From Bradyrhizobium sp. AZCC 2262 (GTDB lineage: Bacteria; Pseudomonadota; Alphaproteobacteria; Rhizobiales; Xanthobacteraceae), in NCBI RefSeq assembly GCF_036924535.1, contig NZ_JAZHRT010000001.1, positions 5,332,001-5,396,000 on the forward strand: a DNA stretch of 64,000 bases, written 5' to 3'. Below, piece by piece: positions 51,177 to 60,863 of the stretch. The position numbers and the translations under genes were made by a program. The notes beneath the pieces were generated by a model. It was given only the letters and a program-made list of their open reading frames with translations. It was not told where the DNA came from and ran no database searches. Within the stretch, counting starts at the first letter, position 1; each line of letters starts with the position of its first letter.

Positions 51177-51653
51177 ATGCCCGTCAGCTCGCCCGATCTG
51201 AAAGCATTTTTGCTCGCCACGCCTTTCTTCGGTGGCCTCGCGGACGCAAGCCTCGATCTCCTGATCTCAATGCTGGCCGAGCGCAGCTTCGACGCCGGCG
51301 CCACGATCTTTGCCGAAGGCGAACCGGGGCGCTCGATGTTCGTCGTTCACGCGGGCGATCTCGTGGTGAGCAAGCTCGGTGATTCCGGGCGCTCGATTCG
51401 GATGACGGATCTCGGCCCTGGCGATTTCTTCGGCGAAATGACGCTGATCGAAATGCAGAACCGGTCAGCCACCGTCGTGGCGGAGACCGAAACCGTACTG
51501 TACGAGCTCACGGCCCGAAACCTCTACGCATACTACAAGGCCGACGTCCACGCCTACGTGATCGTGATGCAGAATATCAACCGCGAACTTTGCCGGCGTC
51601 TCCGGCGCGCCGACCGTCGCATTGCCGAGCTGAGCTTTCACGCGAGTGAATGA
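51177..51653 (+). CDS. Stand-alone cyclic nucleotide-binding domain protein
   Basis: This 158-residue protein consists of one cNMP-binding domain (about residues 15-130) with the GDFFGEMTLIEMQNRSATVVA phosphate-binding cassette (a short form, GEM...RSATV, of the GExxL...RxA pattern). A C-terminal helix with several Arg follows. There is no DNA-binding or catalytic domain. It may sense cAMP/cGMP and act through a partner. It begins 87 bases after the preceding pseudogene. Confidence 0.85.
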   Translation: MPVSSPDLKAFLLATPFFGGLADASLDLLISMLAERSFDAGATIFAEGEPGRSMFVVHAGDLVVSKLGDSGRSIRMTDLGPGDFFGEMTLIEMQNRSATVVAETETVLYELTARNLYAYYKADVHAYVIVMQNINRELCRRLRRADRRIAELSFHASE

Positions 51654-51803
51654 TGCAGATACGACCCGTAGCGTGGCCGCCAACGTTCTGAGTTGACTTC
51701 CGCTTGCGGCGTCACAGCGGACATGGCTGGACTTGCCACTGGATCGCCCCGGTAGCGGGTGCCCCTTGGAGGACGTTGGGTCGCACCGGCAACCTCCTGC
51801 CGT

Positions 51804-53462
51804 TCATCCCTCCGGCACCCCGGCCATGCGCATGCCCTCATACACACGCTCGCGTCCGGCGAGGTAAGCCGGATTGTTGCTCTTTGCGCTGCCGCGGTAG
51901 CGGCGGAGGGTGAAGGTCGGATTGAGCACAAGACCCGCCTGCGCGGCGGCCCGCGCCTCGTCCGGTGAGCCGAGCAGCGCCAGGGCGGCGGCGAGATGGC
52001 AATGCGGGACGGGATGATTTCGGTTGGCCTCGATACTCCGGCGCAGCCAGGCAACTGCTTGCAGGTCCGCGCCGAGAAACAACTTGGCGAGACCGGCAAA
52101 CATGAACCACCGATAGGCGTTGTTATCGCGTGGAGAGAGGCGAAGCGCGTCGTGGATGTGGGCCTCGGTCTCCTCGCTTCGACCGAGAAAGAACTTGGCG
52201 AGACCGATGAAGGCATGAGCGTCGGCCAAATTGTGATCCAGTGCTAACGCCCGCTCGCATTCAGCTATGCCTTGGACGGCGCGGTTGGTACATGATTGGA
52301 CGAGGCCCAAGATGCTATGAGCCCGAGCATGGTTTGGCGCAAGGGACAGAACCCGGATTAAGACTGCCTCGGCCGCCACGAAATGCGCGGCCCAGTCGTC
52401 GCTCATAAGGTTGGCGCCAAGCGCCGCTTTAACCCGCGCCGAACCGACCAGCGCCTCAATATTCCCGGCATCAAGTGCCAAGGCACGATCGAAAAGCGCC
52501 TGCGCTTGCGTCATGTATTCCGCGGTCGTCCCATTGTTCTCGTAAGCCCAGCCTTGGAAATACAGGTCCATTGCATCGGGATGGGTCGAACGTTCCGCTC
52601 GCCGCGCCTCAACCTGAATGAGCTGGGCATTTAGCGTGTTTGCCAGCCGCGATACGATTTCGTCCTGCATGTCGAACAGGTCGGCGACGGGTTTCTCAAA
52701 CCGTTCGGCCCAAAGATGATTACCCGTTCCGGCATCGATCAACTGAACATTCACCCGAAGCCGGTTGCCGCCTCGCTGCACTGAGCCTTCGAGCACATAG
52801 CGGACGTTCAACTCGCGCCCGACTTGCTTTACATCGACGGCTTTGCCCTTGAAGGTGAAAGCGGTGTTACGCGCGATCACGAATGAGCCGCTGATGCGCG
52901 AAAGGTCGGTGGTCAGGCTCTCGGTCACGCCGTCGACGAAATAGTCCTGCTCGGGATCACCTCCGAAGTTCGCGAACGGCAACACGACGATAGAAAGACG
53001 CGGCGTTGCAGGCGAAATTGAGATCGTGCTGCCGTTGTGAGCTCCAGAGGCAAGTCCATCCTGCGCCTCGGCATTGGACGGGTCTGGATGGGCGACATTT
53101 TGAAAGCTCTGTTCACCAGAATCGGCTGTGAGCGGCGCGTCTGCGGGCCTCTGCACTTCCTGCACCGTTCCAACAAAACGGAAGCCTTTGCGTTGCAGAG
53201 TTTTGATTAGACGCTGTTTTTCACCGGAATCGCCAATCACACTCCGAGCGACATTCAGGCGCGTCGTCAGTGCTGCATCGGACACGATACGGCCGTTCCA
53301 AACGGTATTGATGAGGTCGTCCTTGCTCACGACCCGTCCCCTGTTGCGGATCAGATAATCGAGCAGGTCGAATACCTGCGGCGCAACCGAGACCACGTGC
53401 CCCCCGCGGTAAAGCTCGCGTAGGTCGGTGTCGAAAGCGTACTCCTCGAAGAGATACCGCAA
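51804..53462 (-). CDS. Winged-helix (OmpR/CadC-type) regulator with TolB-like and TPR domains
   Basis: This 552-residue protein has an N-terminal OmpR-type winged helix (1-98, with LLDYLIRNRGRVVSKDDLI and KGFRFVG). A linker leads to a TolB-like/adenylate cyclase-associated domain (about 153-270, from RLSIVVLPFANFGGD), and TPR units fill about 290-530. No transmembrane segment is visible, unlike CadC, so it should be cytoplasmic. The start is TTG 53462 with AAGGA upstream, and the first residues RYLFEEYAFDT match the family start. Related genes sit beside transport or catabolic genes; here a Bug protein gene diverges from it. Confidence 0.87.
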   Translation of the reverse strand: MRYLFEEYAFDTDLRELYRGGHVVSVAPQVFDLLDYLIRNRGRVVSKDDLINTVWNGRIVSDAALTTRLNVARSVIGDSGEKQRLIKTLQRKGFRFVGTVQEVQRPADAPLTADSGEQSFQNVAHPDPSNAEAQDGLASGAHNGSTISISPATPRLSIVVLPFANFGGDPEQDYFVDGVTESLTTDLSRISGSFVIARNTAFTFKGKAVDVKQVGRELNVRYVLEGSVQRGGNRLRVNVQLIDAGTGNHLWAERFEKPVADLFDMQDEIVSRLANTLNAQLIQVEARRAERSTHPDAMDLYFQGWAYENNGTTAEYMTQAQALFDRALALDAGNIEALVGSARVKAALGANLMSDDWAAHFVAAEAVLIRVLSLAPNHARAHSILGLVQSCTNRAVQGIAECERALALDHNLADAHAFIGLAKFFLGRSEETEAHIHDALRLSPRDNNAYRWFMFAGLAKLFLGADLQAVAWLRRSIEANRNHPVPHCHLAAALALLGSPDEARAAAQAGLVLNPTFTLRRYRGSAKSNNPAYLAGRERVYEGMRMAGVPEG

Positions 53463-53768
53463 GCTGGCAATTCCTTGGGTGACTTTCCCCCGTCAGTCTC
53501 TCGCGCCGGTTGCAACGCAAGAATAAGCCGCTGGTGAGAAGAATGTAAGCAGAATGTCAAGAGCGCCCACCCATGGCCTGATACCGTCCTCGGGGTGGCA
53601 GCAATTTGCTCAGGAGGCAATCCATGAGTGCAGCCAACGGCTTGCCTCACTGCGCAGCTGTGCCCCGAGCAGCGACTCAAGAATTAACGTAGGGCCGTCC
53701 GCTTGAAGGACCGGCAGCAACGCGCCCACGACGCGCGTCCTTGGAACGCAAATACGATGGAGGTCGTC
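53463..53768. other. Divergent control region with a possible 22-residue ORF
   Basis: These 306 bases separate the winged-helix regulator from the Bug gene. A short frame at 53624-53692 (plus strand) has an ideal AGGAGG site. The rest holds no recognisable gene, and promoters for both sides are expected here. Confidence 0.45.
53624..53692 (+). CDS. Possible short ORF (22 residues) upstream of the Bug gene
   Basis: ATG 53624 follows AGGAGG with six-base spacing and encodes 22 residues, starting MSAANGLPHC, before TAG. It could be a leader peptide for the gene at 53769 or a fortuitous frame. The evidence is only the strong ribosome-binding site. Confidence 0.3.
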   Translation: MSAANGLPHCAAVPRAATQELT

Positions 53769-54755
53769 ATGGCATTGAAAACCACGCGCCGCGCCTTTAT
53801 CGCGACCGGCGCAGCCACTATCGCTTTATCGTATCACGATCGGGGGTGGACGCAGACCTGGCCATCCCGGCCGATCAAAATCGTTTGCGCCTATCCTGCC
53901 GGTGGTCTTACGGACTCGCTTGCGCGCATCTACGGCGAATACCTGTCCCAGAAACTCGGCCAGCCGGTTATCGTTGAGAATAAGGCGGGTGCCAGCGGTT
54001 CGATCGGTGCAGCAGCCGTGAAGCAGTCGCCGCCGGATGGCTACACGCTACTCGTCGCCATCACGGCGACTCTGGCGCAAAGCCGCGTGATCATTAAGAA
54101 TTTGCCGTACGACGCAGATAAGGATTTCGCGCTCATTTCCAGCATACCGGCAGGACCTCTGCCATTAGTCGCCTATAAGGCGACGAACGCCACTAACTTG
54201 AAGGAGTTTGTCGAATACGCTCGCAAGAACGGCACGAATGTGGGGACCTTTGGCCCAGGCACCTATCCGCATATCGTCGTTACAGAACTCAACAAACGGT
54301 ACGGGCTTCAGATAAAAGCCGTGCACTACCGCGGTGAAGCGGCGATGTGGCAGGATTTCGCCGCGGGCGTACTCCAGGCGGCGATGGGGACCTACGCCAA
54401 TGCCGTCAACGTGTTGGAATCCGGAGCCGGGAAAGCAATCGCCGTGCAGACGACGAAGCGGAGCAGGAAGCTTCCCGACGTTCCCACGTTTATCGAGCAG
54501 GGGCTCGACTCCAAAATCTTTGCTCTCGCCGGTTACGCTTTTCTGGCTGGGCCCATCGGCATGCCGCAGGAAATAGTCGAGCGCCTTTCCGGCCTGATGG
54601 TGGAAGCTGGTAAGACTGACAGGATACAGAAGTGGCTCGACTCGTATGGCATCGACGAATCCGCTCAAGGACACATCGCGTTCAAGCAGATGTACGACGA
54701 CGAAACGCCGATTTGGGTGAATGCCGTGAGGACATTAGGACTCGCGCCTGAATAG
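53769..54755 (+). CDS. Bug-family substrate-binding protein (Tat-like signal)
   Basis: This 328-residue periplasmic binding protein of the tricarboxylate-transporter class has a TRRAFIATG twin-arginine-like signal, the CAYPAGGLTDSLAR motif and AVKQSPPDGYT. ATG 53769 lies five bases after GGAGG; an upstream in-frame ATG at 53757 is less well placed. An imperfect hairpin (54755-54780) follows the stop. It diverges from a winged-helix/TPR regulator that may control it. Confidence 0.9.
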   Translation: MALKTTRRAFIATGAATIALSYHDRGWTQTWPSRPIKIVCAYPAGGLTDSLARIYGEYLSQKLGQPVIVENKAGASGSIGAAAVKQSPPDGYTLLVAITATLAQSRVIIKNLPYDADKDFALISSIPAGPLPLVAYKATNATNLKEFVEYARKNGTNVGTFGPGTYPHIVVTELNKRYGLQIKAVHYRGEAAMWQDFAAGVLQAAMGTYANAVNVLESGAGKAIAVQTTKRSRKLPDVPTFIEQGLDSKIFALAGYAFLAGPIGMPQEIVERLSGLMVEAGKTDRIQKWLDSYGIDESAQGHIAFKQMYDDETPIWVNAVRTLGLAPE

Positions 54756-54811
54756 CGTGCGGGTGCCGACGCCCGTACGCCCGGCAGATCACCTCGCCAT
54801 GGGTACGTGCC

Positions 54812-55801
54812 TTAATGTTCGTCCGGCCGTGTGCGCGCGATAATCTCGGCGGCGCCCTTGTCCAACAATTCCAGCCCGACGGCGCGGCCAAGCTCGCGCG
54901 GCCGGTCCGAAGCACCCTGCCGCGACACCTCGATGAAGCGGTCGCCGGTTTCGTCGAGCACGGCCGCCGTCAGCGTCATCTCGCCCCCCGCCAGCGTGGC
55001 GTGGCCGGCGATCGGCGAGTTGCAATGGCCGTTCAGCACCCACAGCACCTCGCGCTCGGCTTCGGCGCAGCGCCGCGACGCCGCGTCCTCGATCTTCGCC
55101 AATCGCGCCCGCGTGAGCCAGTCGTACTCGACGCATTCGACCGCGACGATGCCCTGCCCCACCGCCGGCAGCATTTCGCGCACGGAAAAATCATGGACGA
55201 TGCGCGACGTCATTCCGATCCGCTCGAGCCCCGACCGCGCCATCACAAGCGCGTCCGCCGGACCCACCTCGCCACCATCGGGAAGCCGCTGCTTGTCGTC
55301 GCGATCGAGTTTTGCCACGCGCGTGTCAGCCGCGCCGCGATAATGGATCACCGTCACTTCCGGAAACAGCCGGCGCAGATAGGCCGCGCGCCGCACCGCA
55401 TTGGTGCCGATCTTGAAACCGTTGCCTTTCGACGCGCGAAACGCGTCGAGCGAAAGACCGGGACGCAGCACCAGTGCGTCGTTGGCGGCGTCGCGCGGCA
55501 GGGTCGCCGCGATGATCAGGCCCGGCGTCTCCTCGTTGCCGGGAACGTCCTTCAGCGAATGCATCGCCGCCTGCAACTGGCCACCGCGCATGGCTTCGCG
55601 AATTTCGGCGACGAAGGCGCCGCCCTTGCCGCCGTGGCGCAGCAGCTTGCTGGTCTGGTCCTGGTCGCCGCGGGTTTCGAACTTGACGATCTCGACATCG
55701 AGCGCGGAATCGGCAGCGCGCAACAGCCGCGCGATCCCTTCCGTCTGCGCCAGCGCCATCGCGCTCTTGCGCGTGCCGATCTTCAAGGTTTGTCCCGACA
55801 C
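54812..55801 (-). CDS. hemC: Hydroxymethylbilane synthase-like protein (divergent HemC)
   Basis: This 329-residue protein of the porphobilinogen deaminase family joins four porphobilinogens into hydroxymethylbilane for heme. It has IGTRKSAMALAQT, the catalytic aspartate in HSLKDVP, paired Arg in AVRRAAYLRR and the cofactor-binding Cys260 in GHCNSPIAGH. Some usually constant positions differ: GTNAVRR replaces GTSSxRR, and RGAADTR replaces RGNVxTR. It may therefore be a second, divergent copy with the main hemC elsewhere; this cannot be decided here. It stands alone, with the MFS gene divergent 221 bases away. Confidence 0.87.
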   Translation of the reverse strand: MSGQTLKIGTRKSAMALAQTEGIARLLRAADSALDVEIVKFETRGDQDQTSKLLRHGGKGGAFVAEIREAMRGGQLQAAMHSLKDVPGNEETPGLIIAATLPRDAANDALVLRPGLSLDAFRASKGNGFKIGTNAVRRAAYLRRLFPEVTVIHYRGAADTRVAKLDRDDKQRLPDGGEVGPADALVMARSGLERIGMTSRIVHDFSVREMLPAVGQGIVAVECVEYDWLTRARLAKIEDAASRRCAEAEREVLWVLNGHCNSPIAGHATLAGGEMTLTAAVLDETGDRFIEVSRQGASDRPRELGRAVGLELLDKGAAEIIARTRPDEH

Positions 55802-56022
55802 AAGGTCTCCGTTCGAAGGCGATCAAGCTATTGGTTCGTGCGTTACGGGATAGAGCAAGCCGCCCACCAGAACAACGCCTTTGGGCCTGCCGCCGGAGCG
55901 AGCCTTCCGGCCTGACCGGCGTGGCATGCTTCAAGCCCCGCTGGCCGATGGTCTGCCATGCCGAAAACGTTATTTGTGCAGCGCATCAAAATCCATAGGG
56001 TGCCGCCTTCAAAAGGATTTTT

Positions 56023-57273
56023 TTGTTGTCCGATACCAGTGCCGATGCCTTGGCCGCTTCAGGCCACCGCCCGATGGGCTTCCCCGAATTCGTGATCGTG
56101 ATCGCGTCCATCATGGCGCTGAATCCGCTTGCGATGGACATGATGCTGCCGGCCCTGCCGAACATCGCGTCCGCCTTCCACATCACCTCCGTCAACCGGC
56201 CGCAGATGGTGCTGTCGATCTTCCTGGTCGGCTTCGGCGTCGGCCAGTTCGTGATGGGCCCGCTGTCCGACCGGTTCGGGCGACGCCCGGTTCTGCTCGG
56301 CGGCATGGTTGTCTATTGCGCCGCCAGCCTGCTCGCAATCGCGGCTCCCTCGTTCGAGACGCTGCTGCTGGCGCGGGCGCTGCAAGGCGTCAGCACCGCG
56401 GCGACGCGCGTGATCGCCACCTCGATCGTGCGCGATTGCTATGCCGGGCGGCGCATGGCGAGCGTGATGTCGCTGACGATGATGATATTCATCGCCGTGC
56501 CCGTCGTCTCGCCGGCCTTCGGCCAGGCCGTGCTGCTGATGGCGCAGTGGCGCGGCATCTTCATCGTCCTGATGCTGTACGGCGTGGTGACGCTGGTCTG
56601 GAGCGCGATGCGCATGCCGGAGACGCTGGCGGTCGCCAACCGGAGGTCGCTCGCCGTTCGCGACATACTCGATGCGTTCCGCCAGACCATCACCAATCGC
56701 CAGACGCTGGGCTATGCGGTGGTCGCCGGCGGCGTGCTGGGTTCGCTGTTCGCCTTCGTGTTCATCTCGCAGCAGGTATTCACCGGCATCTATGGCCTCG
56801 GACTTTACTTTCCGCTGGCGTTTTCCGGCGTCGCCATCGGCACCGCCATCGCCGGCTTCGTCAATTCCCGCTTCGTCGGCCGGCTCGGCATGCGCGTGAT
56901 GTCCCATGGCGCGTTGCTTGGCTTCGTGGCCATCGCCACGATCATGCTGGTGACCGCAAAGCTGCAGATGCTGCCGTTGCCGCTGTTCATGCTGCTCTCG
57001 GTGTCGATGATGTTTGCCTTCGGGCTGATGATCTCGAACTTCACCGCGCTCGCCATGGAGCCGCAGGGCCACATCGCCGGCACCGCCGCGTCGCTGTACG
57101 GCACGATCACCACCCTGCTCGGCATCAGCGTCGGCGCCAGCATCGGCCAGGGTTTTGACGGCACGCTGGTGCCGTTCGCGACCGGCTTCCTGCTCTGCAC
57201 GCTGGCCGCGCTTGCGGTCGTGCTGGTGGTGGAGAAAGGCCGGCTGTTCCAGCCGCATGGCATCAAGGTGTGA
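56023..57273 (+). CDS. MFS exporter of the Bcr/CflA drug-resistance type
   Basis: This 416-residue membrane protein has 12 predicted helices. The MFS motif A GPLSDRFGRRPVL lies between helices 2 and 3, and NPLAMDMMLPALPNIA in helix 1 is typical of Bcr/CflA efflux pumps. It probably exports a small toxic compound by proton exchange. The start is TTG 56023, with AAAGGA upstream and a second TTG directly after; ATG 56074 is an alternative. Confidence 0.9.
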   Translation: MLSDTSADALAASGHRPMGFPEFVIVIASIMALNPLAMDMMLPALPNIASAFHITSVNRPQMVLSIFLVGFGVGQFVMGPLSDRFGRRPVLLGGMVVYCAASLLAIAAPSFETLLLARALQGVSTAATRVIATSIVRDCYAGRRMASVMSLTMMIFIAVPVVSPAFGQAVLLMAQWRGIFIVLMLYGVVTLVWSAMRMPETLAVANRRSLAVRDILDAFRQTITNRQTLGYAVVAGGVLGSLFAFVFISQQVFTGIYGLGLYFPLAFSGVAIGTAIAGFVNSRFVGRLGMRVMSHGALLGFVAIATIMLVTAKLQMLPLPLFMLLSVSMMFAFGLMISNFTALAMEPQGHIAGTAASLYGTITTLLGISVGASIGQGFDGTLVPFATGFLLCTLAALAVVLVVEKGRLFQPHGIKV

Positions 57274-57368
57274 CGGGCATGGCAGATGCGTGCTCCGGCG
57301 CTGGCATCGTCTGGCGAAGCTGATAACAATTCACGGCTCACATCGCCTTCAGAATTGGGAACCGGAAG

Positions 57369-58787
57369 ATGGATAATCGCAGTAACATCTGGCGTGGCGT
57401 CGACACCATCAAGCCGCGCTTCGTCGAATTGAGCGACCGGGTCTGGGCGATGCCCGAGGTCTGCTACACCGAGGCGCGCTCGTCCGCCGAACATCTGGCC
57501 GAGTTGCGCCATCAGGGTTTCCGCATCACCGAGCAGGTCGCAGGCATTCCCACCGCCCTGATGGGTGAATGGGGCGAAGGCGGCCCCGTGATCGCCTTCC
57601 TCGGCGAATATGACGCCCTGCCCGGTCTCAGCCAGGAAGCCGGCGTGGCCGTACCTCGCCCGCTCCAGGCCGGCGGCCATGGCCATGGTTGCGGCCACAA
57701 TCTGCTCGGTTCGGCTGCGCTGCTTGCGGCCACGGCCGTGAAAGATTGGCTCGCCGAACACAAAGTGCCGGGGCGCGTGCGCTATTACGGCTGCCCCGCG
57801 GAGGAAGGCGGCGCGGCGAAGGCCTTCATGGTGCGTGACGGCGCCTTCGACGGCGCCGACATCGCAATCACCTGGCACCCGTCGAGCTTCTGGGAAGTCG
57901 TGGTGACGCCTTCGCTCGCCAACACGCGCGCCGATTTCATCTTCACCGGGCGCACCTCGCATGCCGCGGCCTCGCCGCATCTCGGCCGCAGCGCGCTCGA
58001 TGCGGTCGAACTGATGAATGTCGGCGTCAATTACATGCGCGAGCACATGCCGAGCGACGCCCGCGTCCATTACGCGCTGCTCGACACCGGCGGCATCGCC
58101 CCCAACGTGGTGCAGGCCCATGCGCGCGTGCGCTATTCGATCCGCGCCCGCGACCTGCCCGGCATGAACGAACTGGTGGAACGCGTCCACAAGATCGCGC
58201 AGGGCGCGGCGCTGATGACCGAAACCAGGGTGGAGATGAAGATCATTTCCGCCGTCTCCAACATATTGCCGAACACGCCGCTCGAGCGGACTCTCCATGG
58301 CATCATGGAAGAACTCGGTCCCCCGCATTTCGACGAGACCGACAAGGATTTCGCCGCAAAAATCCGCTCCACCCTGACCGAGAAGGACATTGAGACCGTC
58401 TATTACTCGATCGGCATGGAGCCGACCGACCGGCCGCTGGCCGATTTCATCGTCCCGCTGGATGCCAAGCGCAACCCGCAAATCGGCTCGACCGACGTCG
58501 GCGACGTCAGCTGGGTCGTGCCCACTGTTCAGGTCCATTCCCCGACCGTTGCCATCGGTACCCCGTTCCACACCTGGCAGGTGGTGGCGCAGGGCAAGAG
58601 CCCGGGCGCGCACAAGGCCATGGTGCAGGCCGCCAAGGCGATGGCGGCACTCGGCGTCAGGGCGCTGACGGAACCGGACCTGATCGCCGCCGCCAAGGCC
58701 GACCTGAACAAGCGCACCACCCGCACCCCCTATGTCAGTCCGCTGCCGGACAGCGTGGCGCCACCGCTGGACATGTCGCTGGCCTGA
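57369..58787 (+). CDS. M20-family amidohydrolase (AbgB-like)
   Basis: This 472-residue metal-dependent hydrolase of the M20D group cleaves N-acyl amino acids, aminobenzoyl-glutamate or similar amides. Metal ligands are seen in GHGHGCGHN, CPAEEGG, AITWHPSS and the C-terminal FHTWQ. A dimerisation domain with TSHAAASPH interrupts the catalytic domain. Its length and motifs resemble AbgB. It lies directly upstream of an oligopeptide-type ABC operon on the same strand (258-base gap), so it may process the imported compound. Confidence 0.9.
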   Translation: MDNRSNIWRGVDTIKPRFVELSDRVWAMPEVCYTEARSSAEHLAELRHQGFRITEQVAGIPTALMGEWGEGGPVIAFLGEYDALPGLSQEAGVAVPRPLQAGGHGHGCGHNLLGSAALLAATAVKDWLAEHKVPGRVRYYGCPAEEGGAAKAFMVRDGAFDGADIAITWHPSSFWEVVVTPSLANTRADFIFTGRTSHAAASPHLGRSALDAVELMNVGVNYMREHMPSDARVHYALLDTGGIAPNVVQAHARVRYSIRARDLPGMNELVERVHKIAQGAALMTETRVEMKIISAVSNILPNTPLERTLHGIMEELGPPHFDETDKDFAAKIRSTLTEKDIETVYYSIGMEPTDRPLADFIVPLDAKRNPQIGSTDVGDVSWVVPTVQVHSPTVAIGTPFHTWQVVAQGKSPGAHKAMVQAAKAMAALGVRALTEPDLIAAAKADLNKRTTRTPYVSPLPDSVAPPLDMSLA

Positions 58788-59045
58788 CCCGACCGGGGTC
58801 CGGCGAACAAATTTTTTGCAGCGCAGAGCACGATTCAGCGCGCTTTGGCGCCGGATTGCCAAAGCGATGTGCGGCGCAGCGCAATTCTGCCCAAGCAAAA
58901 ATCACGACCCTTCGCCATCCTGCGAATTGTCAATCCGGGGACGTTGACCTCCGGGGCATTTGGTGTGCCATCTTACCAAAGGGACACCCGACGCTGCCGC
59001 CCGGCGGCGCGCCGCAACACACCAGAACCAGACACGGGGACAACG

Positions 59046-60842
59046 ATGCTGGACAACGAACTGCGAACCATGATCGACGAGGTGAAGGACGGCCGGATGG
59101 ACCGCCGCAGCTTCGTTCAGCGCATGCTGGCTTTCGGTCTCACCGCACCCATGGCCACGCAGATTCTGGCGGTCGGCGGCGTCGCCATGGCCGAGGGCCC
59201 GTCCGTCTACAAGCCGACCAAGCGGGGCGGCGGCGGCGCGCTGAAGCTGCTGTGGTGGCAGGGACCGACCCTGCTCAATCCACATTTCGCCACCGGCACC
59301 AAGGACCAGGACGGCTCGCGGCTGTTCTATGAGCCGCTCGCCTGCTGGGATCCCGACGGCAACATGAAGCTGGTTCTCGCCGCCGAAATTCCCTCGCTGC
59401 AGAATGGCGGGCTGGCCGCCGACGGCATGTCCGTGACCTGGAAGCTCAAGCCCGGCGTGAAATGGCACGACGGCAAGCCCTTCACCGCCGATGACGTGGT
59501 GTTCAACTGGGAATACGCCCGCGATCCCGCCACCGCCGCCGTGACCATCGGCATTCACCGCGACATCACCGTCGAGAAGGTCGACGACCTCACGGTCCGC
59601 ATCGTCTTCAAGAAGCCGACGCCGTTCTGGGCCGATGCCTTTGTCGGCGCCCCCGGCAGCATCATCCCAAAACATTTGTTCGCGGAATATAAGGGCGCCA
59701 AGTCCCGCGAGGCCCCAAACAACCTCATCCCCGTCGGCACCGGTCCCTACAAATTCGTCGAGTTCAGACCGGGCGATGTCATCCGCGGCGAGCTCTATTC
59801 CGACTACCACATGCCGAACCGCCCCCACTTCGACGCCATCGAAATGAAGGGCGGCGGCGATGCCGTCTCGGCCGCGCGCGCCGTCATCCAGACCGGCGAA
59901 TATGATTTCGGCTGGAACATCCAGGTGGAAGACGACGTCCTGCTGCGGCTGGAAAAGGGCGGCAAGGGCAAGACCGTCTATGCGGTCGGCGGCGATACCG
60001 AATTCATCGCACTGAACTTCACCGATCCCAACACCGAGGTCGACGGCGAGCGCTCCTCGATCAAGACCAAGCATCCGCTGCTGTCCGATCCGGCCGTGCG
60101 CAAGGCGCTTTCCCTGCTGGTCGATCGCGACGCCATCAAGAAAGTCATCTACGGACGGGCCGGACGCACCACCCCCAATTTCCTCAACGGCCCCGAGCAG
60201 TTCGTCTCCAAGAACACCAGCTGGGAATTCTCAATCGAGAAAGCGGCCAAGCTGCTGGAGGATGCCGGATGGAAAGCGGGTGCGGACGGCATCCGCGAAA
60301 AGGACGGCAAGAAGCTGAAGCTGCTGTACCAGACCGCGATCAACGGGCCGCGCCAGAAGACCCAGGCCATCGTCAAGCAGGCCTGCCAGAAGGCTGGCAT
60401 CGATGTGGAGCTGAAATCGGTGGTCGCCTCGGTGTTCTTCTCCTCCGACGTCGCCAATCCCGACACCTACGCCAAGTTCTACGCCGACCTCGAGATGTTC
60501 CAGATCCCGATGAGCCAACCCGATCCGGCGCAGCACATGCGCCGCTATCATTCGCGCTTCGTGGCCACCAAGGAGAACAAGTGGCAGGGCACGAATTTCC
60601 CGCGCTGGGTCAACAAGGATTACGACGCGGCAATCGATGCGGCGGAGAACGAAACCGACCCGCTCAAGCGCGCCGCGCTTTATATCAAGTGCAACGACCT
60701 GATGTTTCAGGACACGGTGTTCATCCCGGCGATGCACCGCTTGAAAGTGGAAGCGGCCGCCAATTCGCTGCGGCCGGTGGTCAGCGGCTGGGCCAACGAG
60801 ACCGATAATCTGTTCGACTGGTACCGGGAGGCGACGGGATAA
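59046..60842 (+). CDS. Peptide-type ABC transporter substrate-binding protein (SBP_bac_5)
   Basis: This 598-residue periplasmic binding protein of the dipeptide/oligopeptide class has a Tat-like signal after a polar N-terminus (DRRSFVQRMLAFGL, core ending near AMAEG). The SBP_5 fold is shown by WKLKPGVKWHDGKPFTADDV and LSDPAVRKALSLLVDRDAI. ATG 59046 follows GGGG with seven-base spacing, and the longer in-frame version from 58845 has no signal. First gene of an operon with two permeases and two ATPases. The substrate may be a peptide or acyl-amino compound. Confidence 0.92.
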   Translation: MLDNELRTMIDEVKDGRMDRRSFVQRMLAFGLTAPMATQILAVGGVAMAEGPSVYKPTKRGGGGALKLLWWQGPTLLNPHFATGTKDQDGSRLFYEPLACWDPDGNMKLVLAAEIPSLQNGGLAADGMSVTWKLKPGVKWHDGKPFTADDVVFNWEYARDPATAAVTIGIHRDITVEKVDDLTVRIVFKKPTPFWADAFVGAPGSIIPKHLFAEYKGAKSREAPNNLIPVGTGPYKFVEFRPGDVIRGELYSDYHMPNRPHFDAIEMKGGGDAVSAARAVIQTGEYDFGWNIQVEDDVLLRLEKGGKGKTVYAVGGDTEFIALNFTDPNTEVDGERSSIKTKHPLLSDPAVRKALSLLVDRDAIKKVIYGRAGRTTPNFLNGPEQFVSKNTSWEFSIEKAAKLLEDAGWKAGADGIREKDGKKLKLLYQTAINGPRQKTQAIVKQACQKAGIDVELKSVVASVFFSSDVANPDTYAKFYADLEMFQIPMSQPDPAQHMRRYHSRFVATKENKWQGTNFPRWVNKDYDAAIDAAENETDPLKRAALYIKCNDLMFQDTVFIPAMHRLKVEAAANSLRPVVSGWANETDNLFDWYREATG

Positions 60843-60863
60843 TCGCGACGGGATTTTTCCCTC

